Shown here in pieces: positions 56,858 to 64,000 of a DNA stretch of 64,000 bases (within the stretch, counting starts at the first letter, position 1; each line of letters begins with the position of its first letter). Source of the stretch: an uncultured Actinomycetes bacterium (lineage in GTDB: Bacteria; Actinomycetota; Actinomycetes; Nanopelagicales; Nanopelagicaceae). The notes below the pieces were generated by a model, which saw nothing but the letters and a program-made list of their open reading frames with translations, did no database searches and was not told the origin of the DNA. The position numbers were made by a program, and so were the translations under genes. Location: contig CAIKCJ010000026.1 in assembly GCA_903825945.1 (NCBI GenBank), forward strand, positions 1 through 64,000. Direction: 5' to 3'.

Positions 56858-57256
56858 CTAAATAGTCAGAAGTGCGCCAAGGATCAGAGCAGGAGCGAAT
56901 GGGATAGTCCGTTTTCTATGGAAGAGAGCGGTGATGAGCCCAAGGATCAGAGTTGCAAACCAGGCAAAGACCCCGCGTTGATAGTCGGCAAGAACAAATC
57001 CAAGGACTGAGATCAATTTGAGATCGCCCATGCCAATTCTCCTGCGAGTGATGAGAAAGAGGATCGCGGAGAATAGGACGGCTGATCCACCTACCTCAAG
57101 TGAGTGCAGAAAATGATTGCGATCGAATACAAGGCGTAAAGCCAGAGTTCCCGCAAGGAAACTTACTAACAAGTGATTGGGTATACGGTGAGTTTTCACA
57201 TCTATGAAAGCTATTGGTAGACCGAGGGCGAGTAACAGGATGAGTTGTGCGTACAT
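56858..57256 (-). CDS. Minimal A24 prepilin-peptidase-like protein
   Basis: 132-residue membrane aspartic protease of the type IV prepilin peptidase family. Both catalytic aspartates are present: IDVKTHRIPN (Asp19) and GMGDLKL (Asp78). It lacks the N-terminal methyltransferase domain, like TadV/CpaA or FlaK-type enzymes. AAGG lies 7 bases upstream. No pilin or secretion genes are near, so its substrate is not evident. It lies between aroE and aroC, a position it also takes in other actinobacteria. Confidence 0.85.
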   Translation of the reverse strand: MYAQLILLLALGLPIAFIDVKTHRIPNHLLVSFLAGTLALRLVFDRNHFLHSLEVGGSAVLFSAILFLITRRRIGMGDLKLISVLGFVLADYQRGVFAWFATLILGLITALFHRKRTIPFAPALILGALLTI

Positions 57257-57320
57257 GCCTTGACCTTAAGCCAATGGCGCGATGGGTGCCTTAAGTTATC
57301 CACAACCACAACCGTCACAA

Positions 57321-58127
57321 CTACGCGTTACGTCGAGCGATCTCGGCTCTGCCGACCTCAAGAAGTTCTGCGCGCATTGACGCATAGTCGAACTCGACTC
57401 CGGAGAATAGTGATATCTGGTCTAAGGCTTGCTCGACCAAGAGGTCCAAACCATCGAACGTTGAATTACCTCGGTCCTTCGCGTACTGCAAAGCCTGGGT
57501 AGGTGATGGGTTATATAAAACCTCAAAGAATGTCCCACGAAATTTTTCAATCAGTCCCAATACTCTTACACTTGCTCCCGATGGGACAGTGGAAATCACT
57601 AGGTCATAGCTCGTCAGATCGTGAGACATATCGAAAAAATCCAATCTAGATTTCTCCGCAATATCCCCAAGCGTCTGCGATCGTGAAGGTGTTCTCAAGA
57701 GAAAATCGATAGAGGTAGCAGAGGAGTCGAGCGCACCGAGTGCAGCACGTGCCGTTCCCCCACCGCCAATAATTGCAACCCGATCTTTCTTTGTGCGCTC
57801 CAATAGTCTGGCGAATGCTGAAGCATCAGTTGATGATGCTTTAAAGGTGGCATCGTGCTTTACCAACGTGTTTGCGGATCGCATACGCGACGCTAAAGGA
57901 TCCACCTCGAAGTTGAGATCGAATATCGTCTCCTTGAGAGGCATCGTCAAAGAAAACCCAGTCCATCCAGATTCCAGCGCAGTAGCAAGAAATGTGCGCG
58001 CTACATCTGGTTGCATATCGAGCGCGCTGTACTCAGCCTCGACACCAAGCAACTGGTAAGCGGTTCGATGTAGAAGAGGTGAGAGACTGTGCACAATAGG
58101 TGAACCGAGTACCGCAGCCTTAATCAC
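57321..58127 (-). CDS. aroE: Shikimate dehydrogenase
   Basis: Reduces 3-dehydroshikimate. 268 residues; substrate motif HSLSPLLHRTAY, catalytic Lys in LTMPLKE, and NADP-binding IIGGGGTARAAL. Overlaps mltG by 4 bases. Confidence 0.92.
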   Translation of the reverse strand: MIKAAVLGSPIVHSLSPLLHRTAYQLLGVEAEYSALDMQPDVARTFLATALESGWTGFSLTMPLKETIFDLNFEVDPLASRMRSANTLVKHDATFKASSTDASAFARLLERTKKDRVAIIGGGGTARAALGALDSSATSIDFLLRTPSRSQTLGDIAEKSRLDFFDMSHDLTSYDLVISTVPSGASVRVLGLIEKFRGTFFEVLYNPSPTQALQYAKDRGNSTFDGLDLLVEQALDQISLFSGVEFDYASMRAELLEVGRAEIARRNA

Positions 58128-59149
58128 TTGAATGCCCCCATGGCTACATTATGATTGTAGAGAGCTACCCATGTTTCAAATTGGCTATACGAATCCGTAA
58201 AACGTGTGTCGTGCGGTTTTACCGTGATGAAATAAAGCCAAGAGCCACGCGCCGGATGCAGGGTCGCCCTCAACGCAGCCAGGCTGGGATTGCATATCGG
58301 TGTTGGTGGAAGGCCTGTATGAAGATAGGTGTTGTATGCCGATGGAACATGCGTGGCGGCGATCGTCAATCCGATAGAGCCTTGAAGTCCTTGTGCATAA
58401 GCAACAGTGGAGTTGAGCTGTAACGGCATATTAATTGCGAGACGGTTGTAAATAACTTCGGCGGCGTTAGCGTAATCACTGGGATCTGCTTCAATTTGGA
58501 GTAGCGACGCTATGGTCAAAAGTTGATAAGGGCTATATTTTTGATAACCCGCAAGAATTCCAGACGATTGGAAATTTGTCTTTGCCATATTAGTCATTGC
58601 TGTCAGTGCATCATGAGTTGAGGTATGTGCTGAAAATGAGTACTGATCTGGCCCCAACTCCCCCTCGAGGGAATGGGCGGGATTTGGTAATGCAAGCGTC
58701 ACGGTTTTTAAGGCATCGCCTTGAAGAAGATTGGTATCCGAGTGCAACGCGCTGAGAACGGTTTGCGTTGTTGAGGCATCTTTCACGACAATGAGATTAA
58801 GAATCCTTTTTTGATCCAACAATTCGGTCAAGGCAAGTTCCGAGGGAATGTGCGTGTCTATCGTGTGCGCTCCAGGCGCAATTCCAAGACTGCTAGGGTC
58901 TTTTAGTAAAACAGAAACAAAATATCTGAAATTCTTCACCACACCGGCTGACTGCAACGACCTAGCAATTGATGTTCCCGCCTCACCAGAGGAAATGCTG
59001 ATTGTTGTGGATACGCCACTCGTAGTAGCGGGAAAATCTGAAGGAGACCGCAAAACGTTTACTAGAACGACTAGGACAAGAAGAGTGAGTCCAGAGGCGA
59101 TCGCTAACGCAATTCTTCTACGTGAGTAGCGATCCTTTAGATTTCTCAC
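58124..59149 (-). CDS. mltG: Endolytic murein transglycosylase MltG
   Basis: Cuts nascent glycan strands. 341 residues: one N-terminal membrane helix, LysM-like region, YceG catalytic domain. The Glu in IASLLQIEAD aligns with the catalytic Glu of the family, followed by VIYNRLAINMPLQ and LPPTPICNP. Overlaps aroE and ruvX by 4 bases each. Confidence 0.92.
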   Translation of the reverse strand: MRNLKDRYSRRRIALAIASGLTLLVLVVLVNVLRSPSDFPATTSGVSTTISISSGEAGTSIARSLQSAGVVKNFRYFVSVLLKDPSSLGIAPGAHTIDTHIPSELALTELLDQKRILNLIVVKDASTTQTVLSALHSDTNLLQGDALKTVTLALPNPAHSLEGELGPDQYSFSAHTSTHDALTAMTNMAKTNFQSSGILAGYQKYSPYQLLTIASLLQIEADPSDYANAAEVIYNRLAINMPLQLNSTVAYAQGLQGSIGLTIAATHVPSAYNTYLHTGLPPTPICNPSLAALRATLHPARGSWLYFITVKPHDTRFTDSYSQFETWVALYNHNVAMGAFK

Positions 59150-59577
59150 AACCCACCAGACAAACGCTCTTTGTTGAGTGCGCTCTCTAAAATTGCAACA
59201 GCGGCCATCGCATCTATCTGTGACTTGCTTGTCTTGGCGTTACCACCGGCGTTACGGAGTGTTCGTGCAGCCGAGACTGTGGAGAGGCGCTCATCTATAA
59301 AATGAATAGGTGCAGCACTTAAAGTTCTGAGTAATTCTGCAAAGGAGCGGACACTCTCCATGGTTGCACTCTGGTTGCCAGATAGATGCTTTGGTTGGCC
59401 GACAACCAAGTAGATAGGTTCGTATTGCGTGAGTAATGTGACAAGCTGCGCTGTTAAATCAGAACTTTGTGCTTGAAGTGTCGCAATGGGCGAGGCAATG
59501 AGCCCAGAGAAATCTGACGCTGCAACTCCGATGCGAACCTGGCCATAGTCAAAGGCTAGGCGCCGACCCGGTTTCAT
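59146..59577 (-). CDS. ruvX: Holliday-junction resolvase-like protein RuvX (YqgF)
   Basis: RNase-H-fold nuclease; in E. coli it matures 16S rRNA ends. 143 residues; FDYGQVRIGVAASD, VVGQPKHLSG and FIDERLST motifs. Between alaS and mltG, the usual position. Confidence 0.92.
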   Translation of the reverse strand: MKPGRRLAFDYGQVRIGVAASDFSGLIASPIATLQAQSSDLTAQLVTLLTQYEPIYLVVGQPKHLSGNQSATMESVRSFAELLRTLSAAPIHFIDERLSTVSAARTLRNAGGNAKTSKSQIDAMAAVAILESALNKERLSGGL

Positions 59578-59581
59578 GCGT

Positions 59582-62260
59582 TTAGGCTTTCGCCGACCCT
59601 AGTGTCGCCTTCAATTCATTGATCGCACTCTGAATCTGTTGCTCGTTATCTCCGCCGCCTTGGGCGAAGTCATCTTTTCCGCCGCCTCCGCCGCCGAGAA
59701 TGTTCGAGCCTTGACGAACCAATGCTCCAGCCTTAAGGCCGTGAGTAATCGCCTCTGCAGAAGATGCGACGACGAACACAACGCGACCACTGGTAACAGT
59801 GAACAGACCCACCACGCTTGATGACCGGCGATTGCGCAGATCTAAAGCCATGGCGCGAAGATCATCGCCACCAAGACCATCTCCTACGCGAGCCAGAAGA
59901 ACATTGAGTTCTCCGATTGGTTCGAATTCATCGGCAAGTGTGGAGATGCTCGCAAGAGCAGCGGCCGACTTCATGGACGACAACTCTTTCTCGATACCCT
60001 TCATACGCGTAAGGAGGTCGGAGATGCGCTCAGGCAACTCTTCGACTCGCGCACCCTTAATGATCTCGGTTAGCGAATTAAGAAGAACGTGTTCCTTAGC
60101 TAAGAATGAGTAGGCATCTGTTCCTACAAGCGCTTCTACGCGACGCACACCGGCACCGATTGAAGATTCACTGAGCAATTTAACAAGGCCTAGTTCGGCT
60201 GATGACTGCACGTGGGTTCCGCCACACAATTCACGAGCCCAATCACCAACGCTAACAACACGAACAACATCACCATATTTCTCGCCAAAGAGCGCCATCG
60301 CGCCGATTTCCTTAGCTTCTTTCTGGGACATCTCTTGTGCTGTTACAGCCAAGTTTTCAATCAGAAGCGAATTTACTCGCGCTTCTACTTCATTGAGAAC
60401 CGCAGCAGATACTGATCCAGTAGCCGGGAAGTCGAAGCGAAAACGCCCTGGAGCATTTTCAGATCCAGCCTGAGTGGCACTCTCACCCAGCGCTTCACGG
60501 AAAGCTTTATGAACCATGTGCGTTGCAGTGTGAGCACGTGAGATAGCTTTGCGACGATCTTGATCGATGCTGGCAAATACATCTTGGTCAATCTTGATTG
60601 AACCAGAAACTAGTGAACCTCGATGAACATAAAGACCAGGTACAGGGCATTGAACATCCTCGACAAGGATCTTTGTTCCGTTATCAAGTGTCAGAACTCC
60701 GCCATCGGCGAGCTGTCCGCCACCTTCTGCATAGAACGGCGTACGCGTGAGAACAACTTCTACATCTCCGGCTGGAACTTCGGATACGCTGTGGCCGTCG
60801 ACAAGAAGGCCAGCAACCTTTGCTTCTCCCTCTAGGTGCTTATAACCAATAAATTCGCTCTTGCCTTTGGCATCAAAAATCTTGCGATATTCCGAGAGAT
60901 CGGTGTGACCGCTCTTCTTGGATTTTGCATCAGCTTTGGCGCGATCCTTCTGCTCCTTCATAAGACGGCGGAAACCATCTTCATCAACAGCTAGACCTTG
61001 TTCACTCGCCATTTCGAGTGTGAGATCAAATGGGAATCCATATGTGTCATGGAGCTTAAATACGGTATCTCCTGCAAGCGTGGTGCTCTTGGCCTTCTTG
61101 ACGTCGTTCGACGCGAGATCGAAAATAGCTGTGCCACTCTTGAGTGTCGCTAAGAATGAATCTTCTTCTGCTTGCGAAGCCGCAAGAATTCTCTTGGCAT
61201 CGTGTTCGAGTTCGGGATACTGAGGACCCATCGCTCCGATAGATGCCTTGATGAGTTCAGCAAGATTGTGATCAGGAGCTCCCAAAATTCGCATATTGCG
61301 AATTGTTCGACGCATCATGCGGCGTAGAACGTAGCCACGACCCTCGTTGCCTGGAATAACGCCATCGCCAATGAGCATCATCGCGGTTCGTGCATGGTCG
61401 GCCACAACACGTAGCGAGACATCACTCTTAATATCTTTGCCATACGAAACTCCGGCAAGCTCGCTTGCGGCCTGTAAAATCTTCATCGTTGTGTCGATCT
61501 CATAAATATTTTCGACGCCCTGCAAGAGAGCTGCTGTTCGCTCCAGGCCAAGGCCAGTATCAATGTTCTTAGCAGGCAATTCACCAATGATGGGATAGTC
61601 ATCCTTGGTTCCACCATCTGCACGGATATTCTGCATGAAAACGAGATTCCAGATTTCTAGATAGCGATCTTCGTCAGCTACCGGTCCGCCTTCTTTTCCA
61701 TAGGCAGGACCGCGATCGAAGTAGATCTCTGAGCATGGTCCGCATGGGCCAGCAACGCCCATGGACCAGAAATTATCTGCCATTCCGCGACGCTGGATTC
61801 GTTCCTTCGGGACACCTACGACTTTGTGCCAAATATCGGCTGCTTCATCGTCATTATGAAAGACAGTGACCCAGAGCTTAGATTCTGGAAAACCAAAACC
61901 GCCATCAGAAATTGGCCTGGTTAAAAGGTCCCAAGCAAGAGTGATTGCACCCTCTTTAAAATAATCACCGAACGAGAAATTTCCACACATCTGAAAGAAG
62001 GACGCATGTCGAGTTGTTTTGCCAACCTCATCGATATCAAGGGTTCGAACGCACTTCTGCACTGATGTTGCTCGGGTGTACGGCGGCATTACCTCACCGA
62101 GGAAGAACGGTTTAAACGGAACCATGCCAGCATTGACCAATAGAAGGTTGGGATCATCAGCGATGAGAGATGCCGAAGGAACAACTGTATGGCTTAGCCC
62201 AAGAGGGTTGCCTGACTCAAAAAAGCGCAACCATCTCGCTCTGATTTCTGCGGACTCCAC
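59582..62260 (-). CDS. alaS: Alanyl-tRNA synthetase
   Basis: Charges tRNA-Ala. 892 residues: class II catalytic core ([28 protein letters not shown]), editing domain with zinc ligands ([15 protein letters not shown]), and C-Ala domain ([10 protein letters not shown]). The start is GTG, 4 bases after the DUF948 stop; AAGGAG lies farther upstream. Confidence 0.97.
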   Translation of the reverse strand: MESAEIRARWLRFFESGNPLGLSHTVVPSASLIADDPNLLLVNAGMVPFKPFFLGEVMPPYTRATSVQKCVRTLDIDEVGKTTRHASFFQMCGNFSFGDYFKEGAITLAWDLLTRPISDGGFGFPESKLWVTVFHNDDEAADIWHKVVGVPKERIQRRGMADNFWSMGVAGPCGPCSEIYFDRGPAYGKEGGPVADEDRYLEIWNLVFMQNIRADGGTKDDYPIIGELPAKNIDTGLGLERTAALLQGVENIYEIDTTMKILQAASELAGVSYGKDIKSDVSLRVVADHARTAMMLIGDGVIPGNEGRGYVLRRMMRRTIRNMRILGAPDHNLAELIKASIGAMGPQYPELEHDAKRILAASQAEEDSFLATLKSGTAIFDLASNDVKKAKSTTLAGDTVFKLHDTYGFPFDLTLEMASEQGLAVDEDGFRRLMKEQKDRAKADAKSKKSGHTDLSEYRKIFDAKGKSEFIGYKHLEGEAKVAGLLVDGHSVSEVPAGDVEVVLTRTPFYAEGGGQLADGGVLTLDNGTKILVEDVQCPVPGLYVHRGSLVSGSIKIDQDVFASIDQDRRKAISRAHTATHMVHKAFREALGESATQAGSENAPGRFRFDFPATGSVSAAVLNEVEARVNSLLIENLAVTAQEMSQKEAKEIGAMALFGEKYGDVVRVVSVGDWARELCGGTHVQSSAELGLVKLLSESSIGAGVRRVEALVGTDAYSFLAKEHVLLNSLTEIIKGARVEELPERISDLLTRMKGIEKELSSMKSAAALASISTLADEFEPIGELNVLLARVGDGLGGDDLRAMALDLRNRRSSSVVGLFTVTSGRVVFVVASSAEAITHGLKAGALVRQGSNILGGGGGGKDDFAQGGGDNEQQIQSAINELKATLGSAKA

Positions 62261-62264
62261 CTGC

Positions 62265-62555
62265 TTACTCGTGCTCCTTCGTAAATGGCGCAGAATTCTT
62301 TCGACCTGGAATGAAAGAAGAGATCGATGAGATCAATTTGAATACTCCCGAGTTCATCGAGCTGAGATTGGTTACCAATCCCCCGATTTTCTCAGTGACA
62401 TTCTCTGCTGTTGTTGCAATGCGATTAATACTTTGAATGGTCTTTTGGACTTCATCCATAATTCGCGAAGCGCGGATAATGAAATATGCCAATGCCAAAG
62501 CAATGATCAAAAGGGCCGAAGCCGCGATGATCGTTGCAATTCCTCCAGGACCCAT
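62265..62555 (-). CDS. DUF948 membrane-anchored coiled-coil protein
   Basis: 96-residue protein with one N-terminal membrane helix ([19 protein letters not shown]) and a helical region ([18 protein letters not shown]). Function unknown; constant neighbour of alaS in actinobacteria. A -10-like box TAGGGT lies 7 bases before its ATG. Confidence 0.86.
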   Translation of the reverse strand: MGPGGIATIIAASALLIIALALAYFIIRASRIMDEVQKTIQSINRIATTAENVTEKIGGLVTNLSSMNSGVFKLISSISSFIPGRKNSAPFTKEHE

Positions 62556-62562
62556 GTGGTAA

Positions 62563-62568
62563 ACCCTA
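62563..62568 (-). promoter_or_regulatory. Candidate -10 (TAGGGT) upstream of the DUF948 gene
   Basis: Minus-strand TAGGGT, 7 bases, then the ATG at 62555. The AGGG within could also act as a weak ribosome site with 8-base spacing. Confidence 0.4.
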
Positions 62569-62596
62569 CCTGATCAGTAGATCAAAAGTGAGCGTA

Positions 62597-64000
62597 TTAG
62601 GCTTTGCTCGCATGGGTATCGAGGTTCTGGTTAACTTCTGGAACGAAATCCACACCGGCTTCCTTGCGTTGGGCAGCCGTGATTGGAGTTGGGGCTCCTG
62701 TTAGAGGATCCCCGCCACTGGCGGTCTTAGGGAATGCAATCACTTCACGGATTGATTCAGCTCCTGCAAGTAGCGCGCAGAGTCGGTCCATACCTAGAGC
62801 AATTCCACCATGAGGAGGTGGGCCATAATTAAATGCCTCAAGTAAGAAGCCAAACTTATTATTTGCTTCTTCCGGGGTAAGGCCAATTACATCAAACACG
62901 CGTTTTTGAACATCGCGTTCATGGATACGAATAGATCCGCCACCGATCTCATTTCCGTTGAGGACGATGTCGTAGGCGTAAGCCAATGCATTGAGTGGAT
63001 CGGTATCAAAAGTCGCCTTGAATTCTGGCTTAGGACCTGTGAAGGGGTGGTGCACTGCTGTCCAACCAGATGCAGGATTGTCTGCATCGACAAGTTCAAA
63101 CATCGGTGCATCTACGATCCACACAAACTCCCATGTGCCCTCTGCTATGAGGTTGCAGCGCTTACCGATTTCTAGGCGTACTGCTCCGAGTAGATTCTGT
63201 GACAAGACTTTGTTTCCAGCCGCAAAAAAGATTGCATCGCCTGGCTTCGCCGAGCAGTGCGCAGCGATATTTGCTGCTTCTGTCTCAGAAAGATTTTTTG
63301 CAACAGGTCCGCCAAGAGTTCCATCTTCTTGAACAAGAATGTATGCCAAGCCCTTGGCTCCGCGGGCCTTTGCCCAGTCCTGCCAAGCATCGAGTTCGCG
63401 ACGTGGTGAAGCTGCTCCACCAGGCATGACGACTGCGCCAATATAGTCGGCTTGAAAAACTCTGAAGGTTGTTTCTGCAAAGAATTCATTGCACTCAACC
63501 AATTCGTATCCGAAACGTAAATCTGGCTTATCCGAGCCAAATCGACGCATCGCATCCAGATATGTCATACGTGGAATAGGCATAGGAATCGTGTAGTCCA
63601 CAGTTTTCTGGAAGACATCGGTGAGGATCTCTTCGCAGACTCGCAAGATATCTTCCTGGTCAATGAATGACATTTCGATATCGAGCTGCGTGAATTCTGG
63701 TTGACGATCGGCGCGGAAATCTTCATCTCGGAAGCAGCGCGCAATTTGGTAGTAACGCTCCATGCCAGCAACCATGAGAAGCTGCTTGAACAGTTGTGGA
63801 GATTGCGGAAGCGCATACCAGCTACCGGGTTGTAGGCGGACTGGGACCAAGAAATCGCGGGCGCCCTCTGGAGTGGATCGAGTCAGATATGGTGTTTCAA
63901 TTTCGTGGAAATCAAGGCGATCCATCACAGTTCTGACGGCTGAGGTCACTTTAGAACGTAGGCGCAAATTCTTAGCAGGACCTTCGCGGCGAAGGTCTAG
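62597..64000 (-). CDS. aspS: Aspartyl-tRNA synthetase, C-terminal part (starts right of window)
   Basis: Charges tRNA-Asp (or Asp and Asn in organisms using tRNA-dependent amidation). The frame stays open to base 64000, reading [18 protein letters not shown], a conserved region just after the N-terminal OB domain. 467 residues are visible; class II motifs [22 protein letters not shown] and GIALGMDRL, plus bacterial GAD insertion. The TTG at 63967 is an internal codon, not the start. Confidence 0.96.
   Translation of the reverse strand, partial: LDLRREGPAKNLRLRSKVTSAVRTVMDRLDFHEIETPYLTRSTPEGARDFLVPVRLQPGSWYALPQSPQLFKQLLMVAGMERYYQIARCFRDEDFRADRQPEFTQLDIEMSFIDQEDILRVCEEILTDVFQKTVDYTIPMPIPRMTYLDAMRRFGSDKPDLRFGYELVECNEFFAETTFRVFQADYIGAVVMPGGAASPRRELDAWQDWAKARGAKGLAYILVQEDGTLGGPVAKNLSETEAANIAAHCSAKPGDAIFFAAGNKVLSQNLLGAVRLEIGKRCNLIAEGTWEFVWIVDAPMFELVDADNPASGWTAVHHPFTGPKPEFKATFDTDPLNALAYAYDIVLNGNEIGGGSIRIHERDVQKRVFDVIGLTPEEANNKFGFLLEAFNYGPPPHGGIALGMDRLCALLAGAESIREVIAFPKTASGGDPLTGAPTPITAAQRKEAGVDFVPEVNQNLDTHASKA

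Noticed and set aside
58124-59149. Loss of the MltG catalytic glutamate (Gln in the LLQIE segment)
   Set aside because: Aligning with lytic-transglycosylase motifs puts the catalytic Glu at the E of QIE, which is present.
60212-60835. Plus-strand ORFs opposite alaS
   Set aside because: Composition mirrors the antisense of alaS codons; no ribosome site or domain.
1-64000. CRISPR arrays, IS elements, prophage, toxin-antitoxin or secondary-metabolite clusters
   Set aside because: No spaced repeats, transposase or integrase motifs, or such gene sets were seen; nearly all sequence is conserved housekeeping genes.

Overview
The window reads as a compact, streamlined actinobacterial chromosome segment. 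Actinobacterial markers are mshC (mycothiol), pafB/pafC, helY, GarA/FtsR, a two-WYL-protein operon ending in tatA/tatC, mIHF, and the SCO1664/DUF3090/MSMEG_4193 trio. Base composition is balanced rather than GC-rich, genes are packed with overlaps or gaps of a few bases, and nothing mobile is visible. This suggests a small-genome free-living actinobacterium such as the freshwater Nanopelagicales (acI) or a relative. The lineage is an inference from content and packing, not a search result. No gap between genes exceeds 300 bases.

Layout. (1) 1-9225, plus strand: end of tyrA, a cmk-der fusion, a CDP-alcohol phosphatidyltransferase, then gcvH-garA-ftsR-BFN nuclease-MerR-gcvP, the same order as Rv1826-Rv1832 of M. 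tuberculosis. (2) 9255-16210, minus: pafB-pafC-tatA-tatC-helY-exonuclease-Ppm1-like, with an FKBP gene diverging at 16290. (3) 16904-24608, minus: phosphatase-DUF3090-kinase-like-mshC-metH-trmI. The Pup-proteasome genes that normally lie between trmI and FKBP/pafB are absent. (4) 24673-32352: accessory metabolism on both strands (aldo/keto reductase, M20 peptidase, tRNA-Leu, thymidine kinase, alcohol dehydrogenase, DUF554, uppP, an ABC ATPase, and a serB split into two ORFs). (5) 32370-64000, all minus: a long housekeeping array, read in transcription order aspS, DUF948, alaS, ruvX, mltG, aroE, prepilin-peptidase-like, aroC, aroK, aroB, aroQ, efp, nusB, then pyrR-pyrB-pyrC-carA-carB-pyrK-pyrD-pyrF, mIHF-gmk, rpoZ, coaBC, metK, priA, def, fmt, rsmB, rpe, hisE, hisG.

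How it fits together. The array supplies the shikimate pathway, all of UMP synthesis except pyrE, nucleoid and GTP supply, SAM, initiator-tRNA formylation with deformylation, and the entry to histidine synthesis. A PyrR-binding RNA hairpin placed on the pyrR ribosome site probably controls pyrimidine genes by feedback.

The most informative non-genic signal is a TANNNT hexamer 6 or 7 bases before the start codon of at least 13 genes, nearly all of which lack a clear ribosome site. This is the signature of leaderless transcription, and it marks likely promoters inside the long minus-strand array (efp, metK, def, hisE). The strongest protein-level novelty is a single ORF joining the nucleoid protein mIHF to guanylate kinase. 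No CRISPR array, prophage, IS element or toxin-antitoxin pair was seen.
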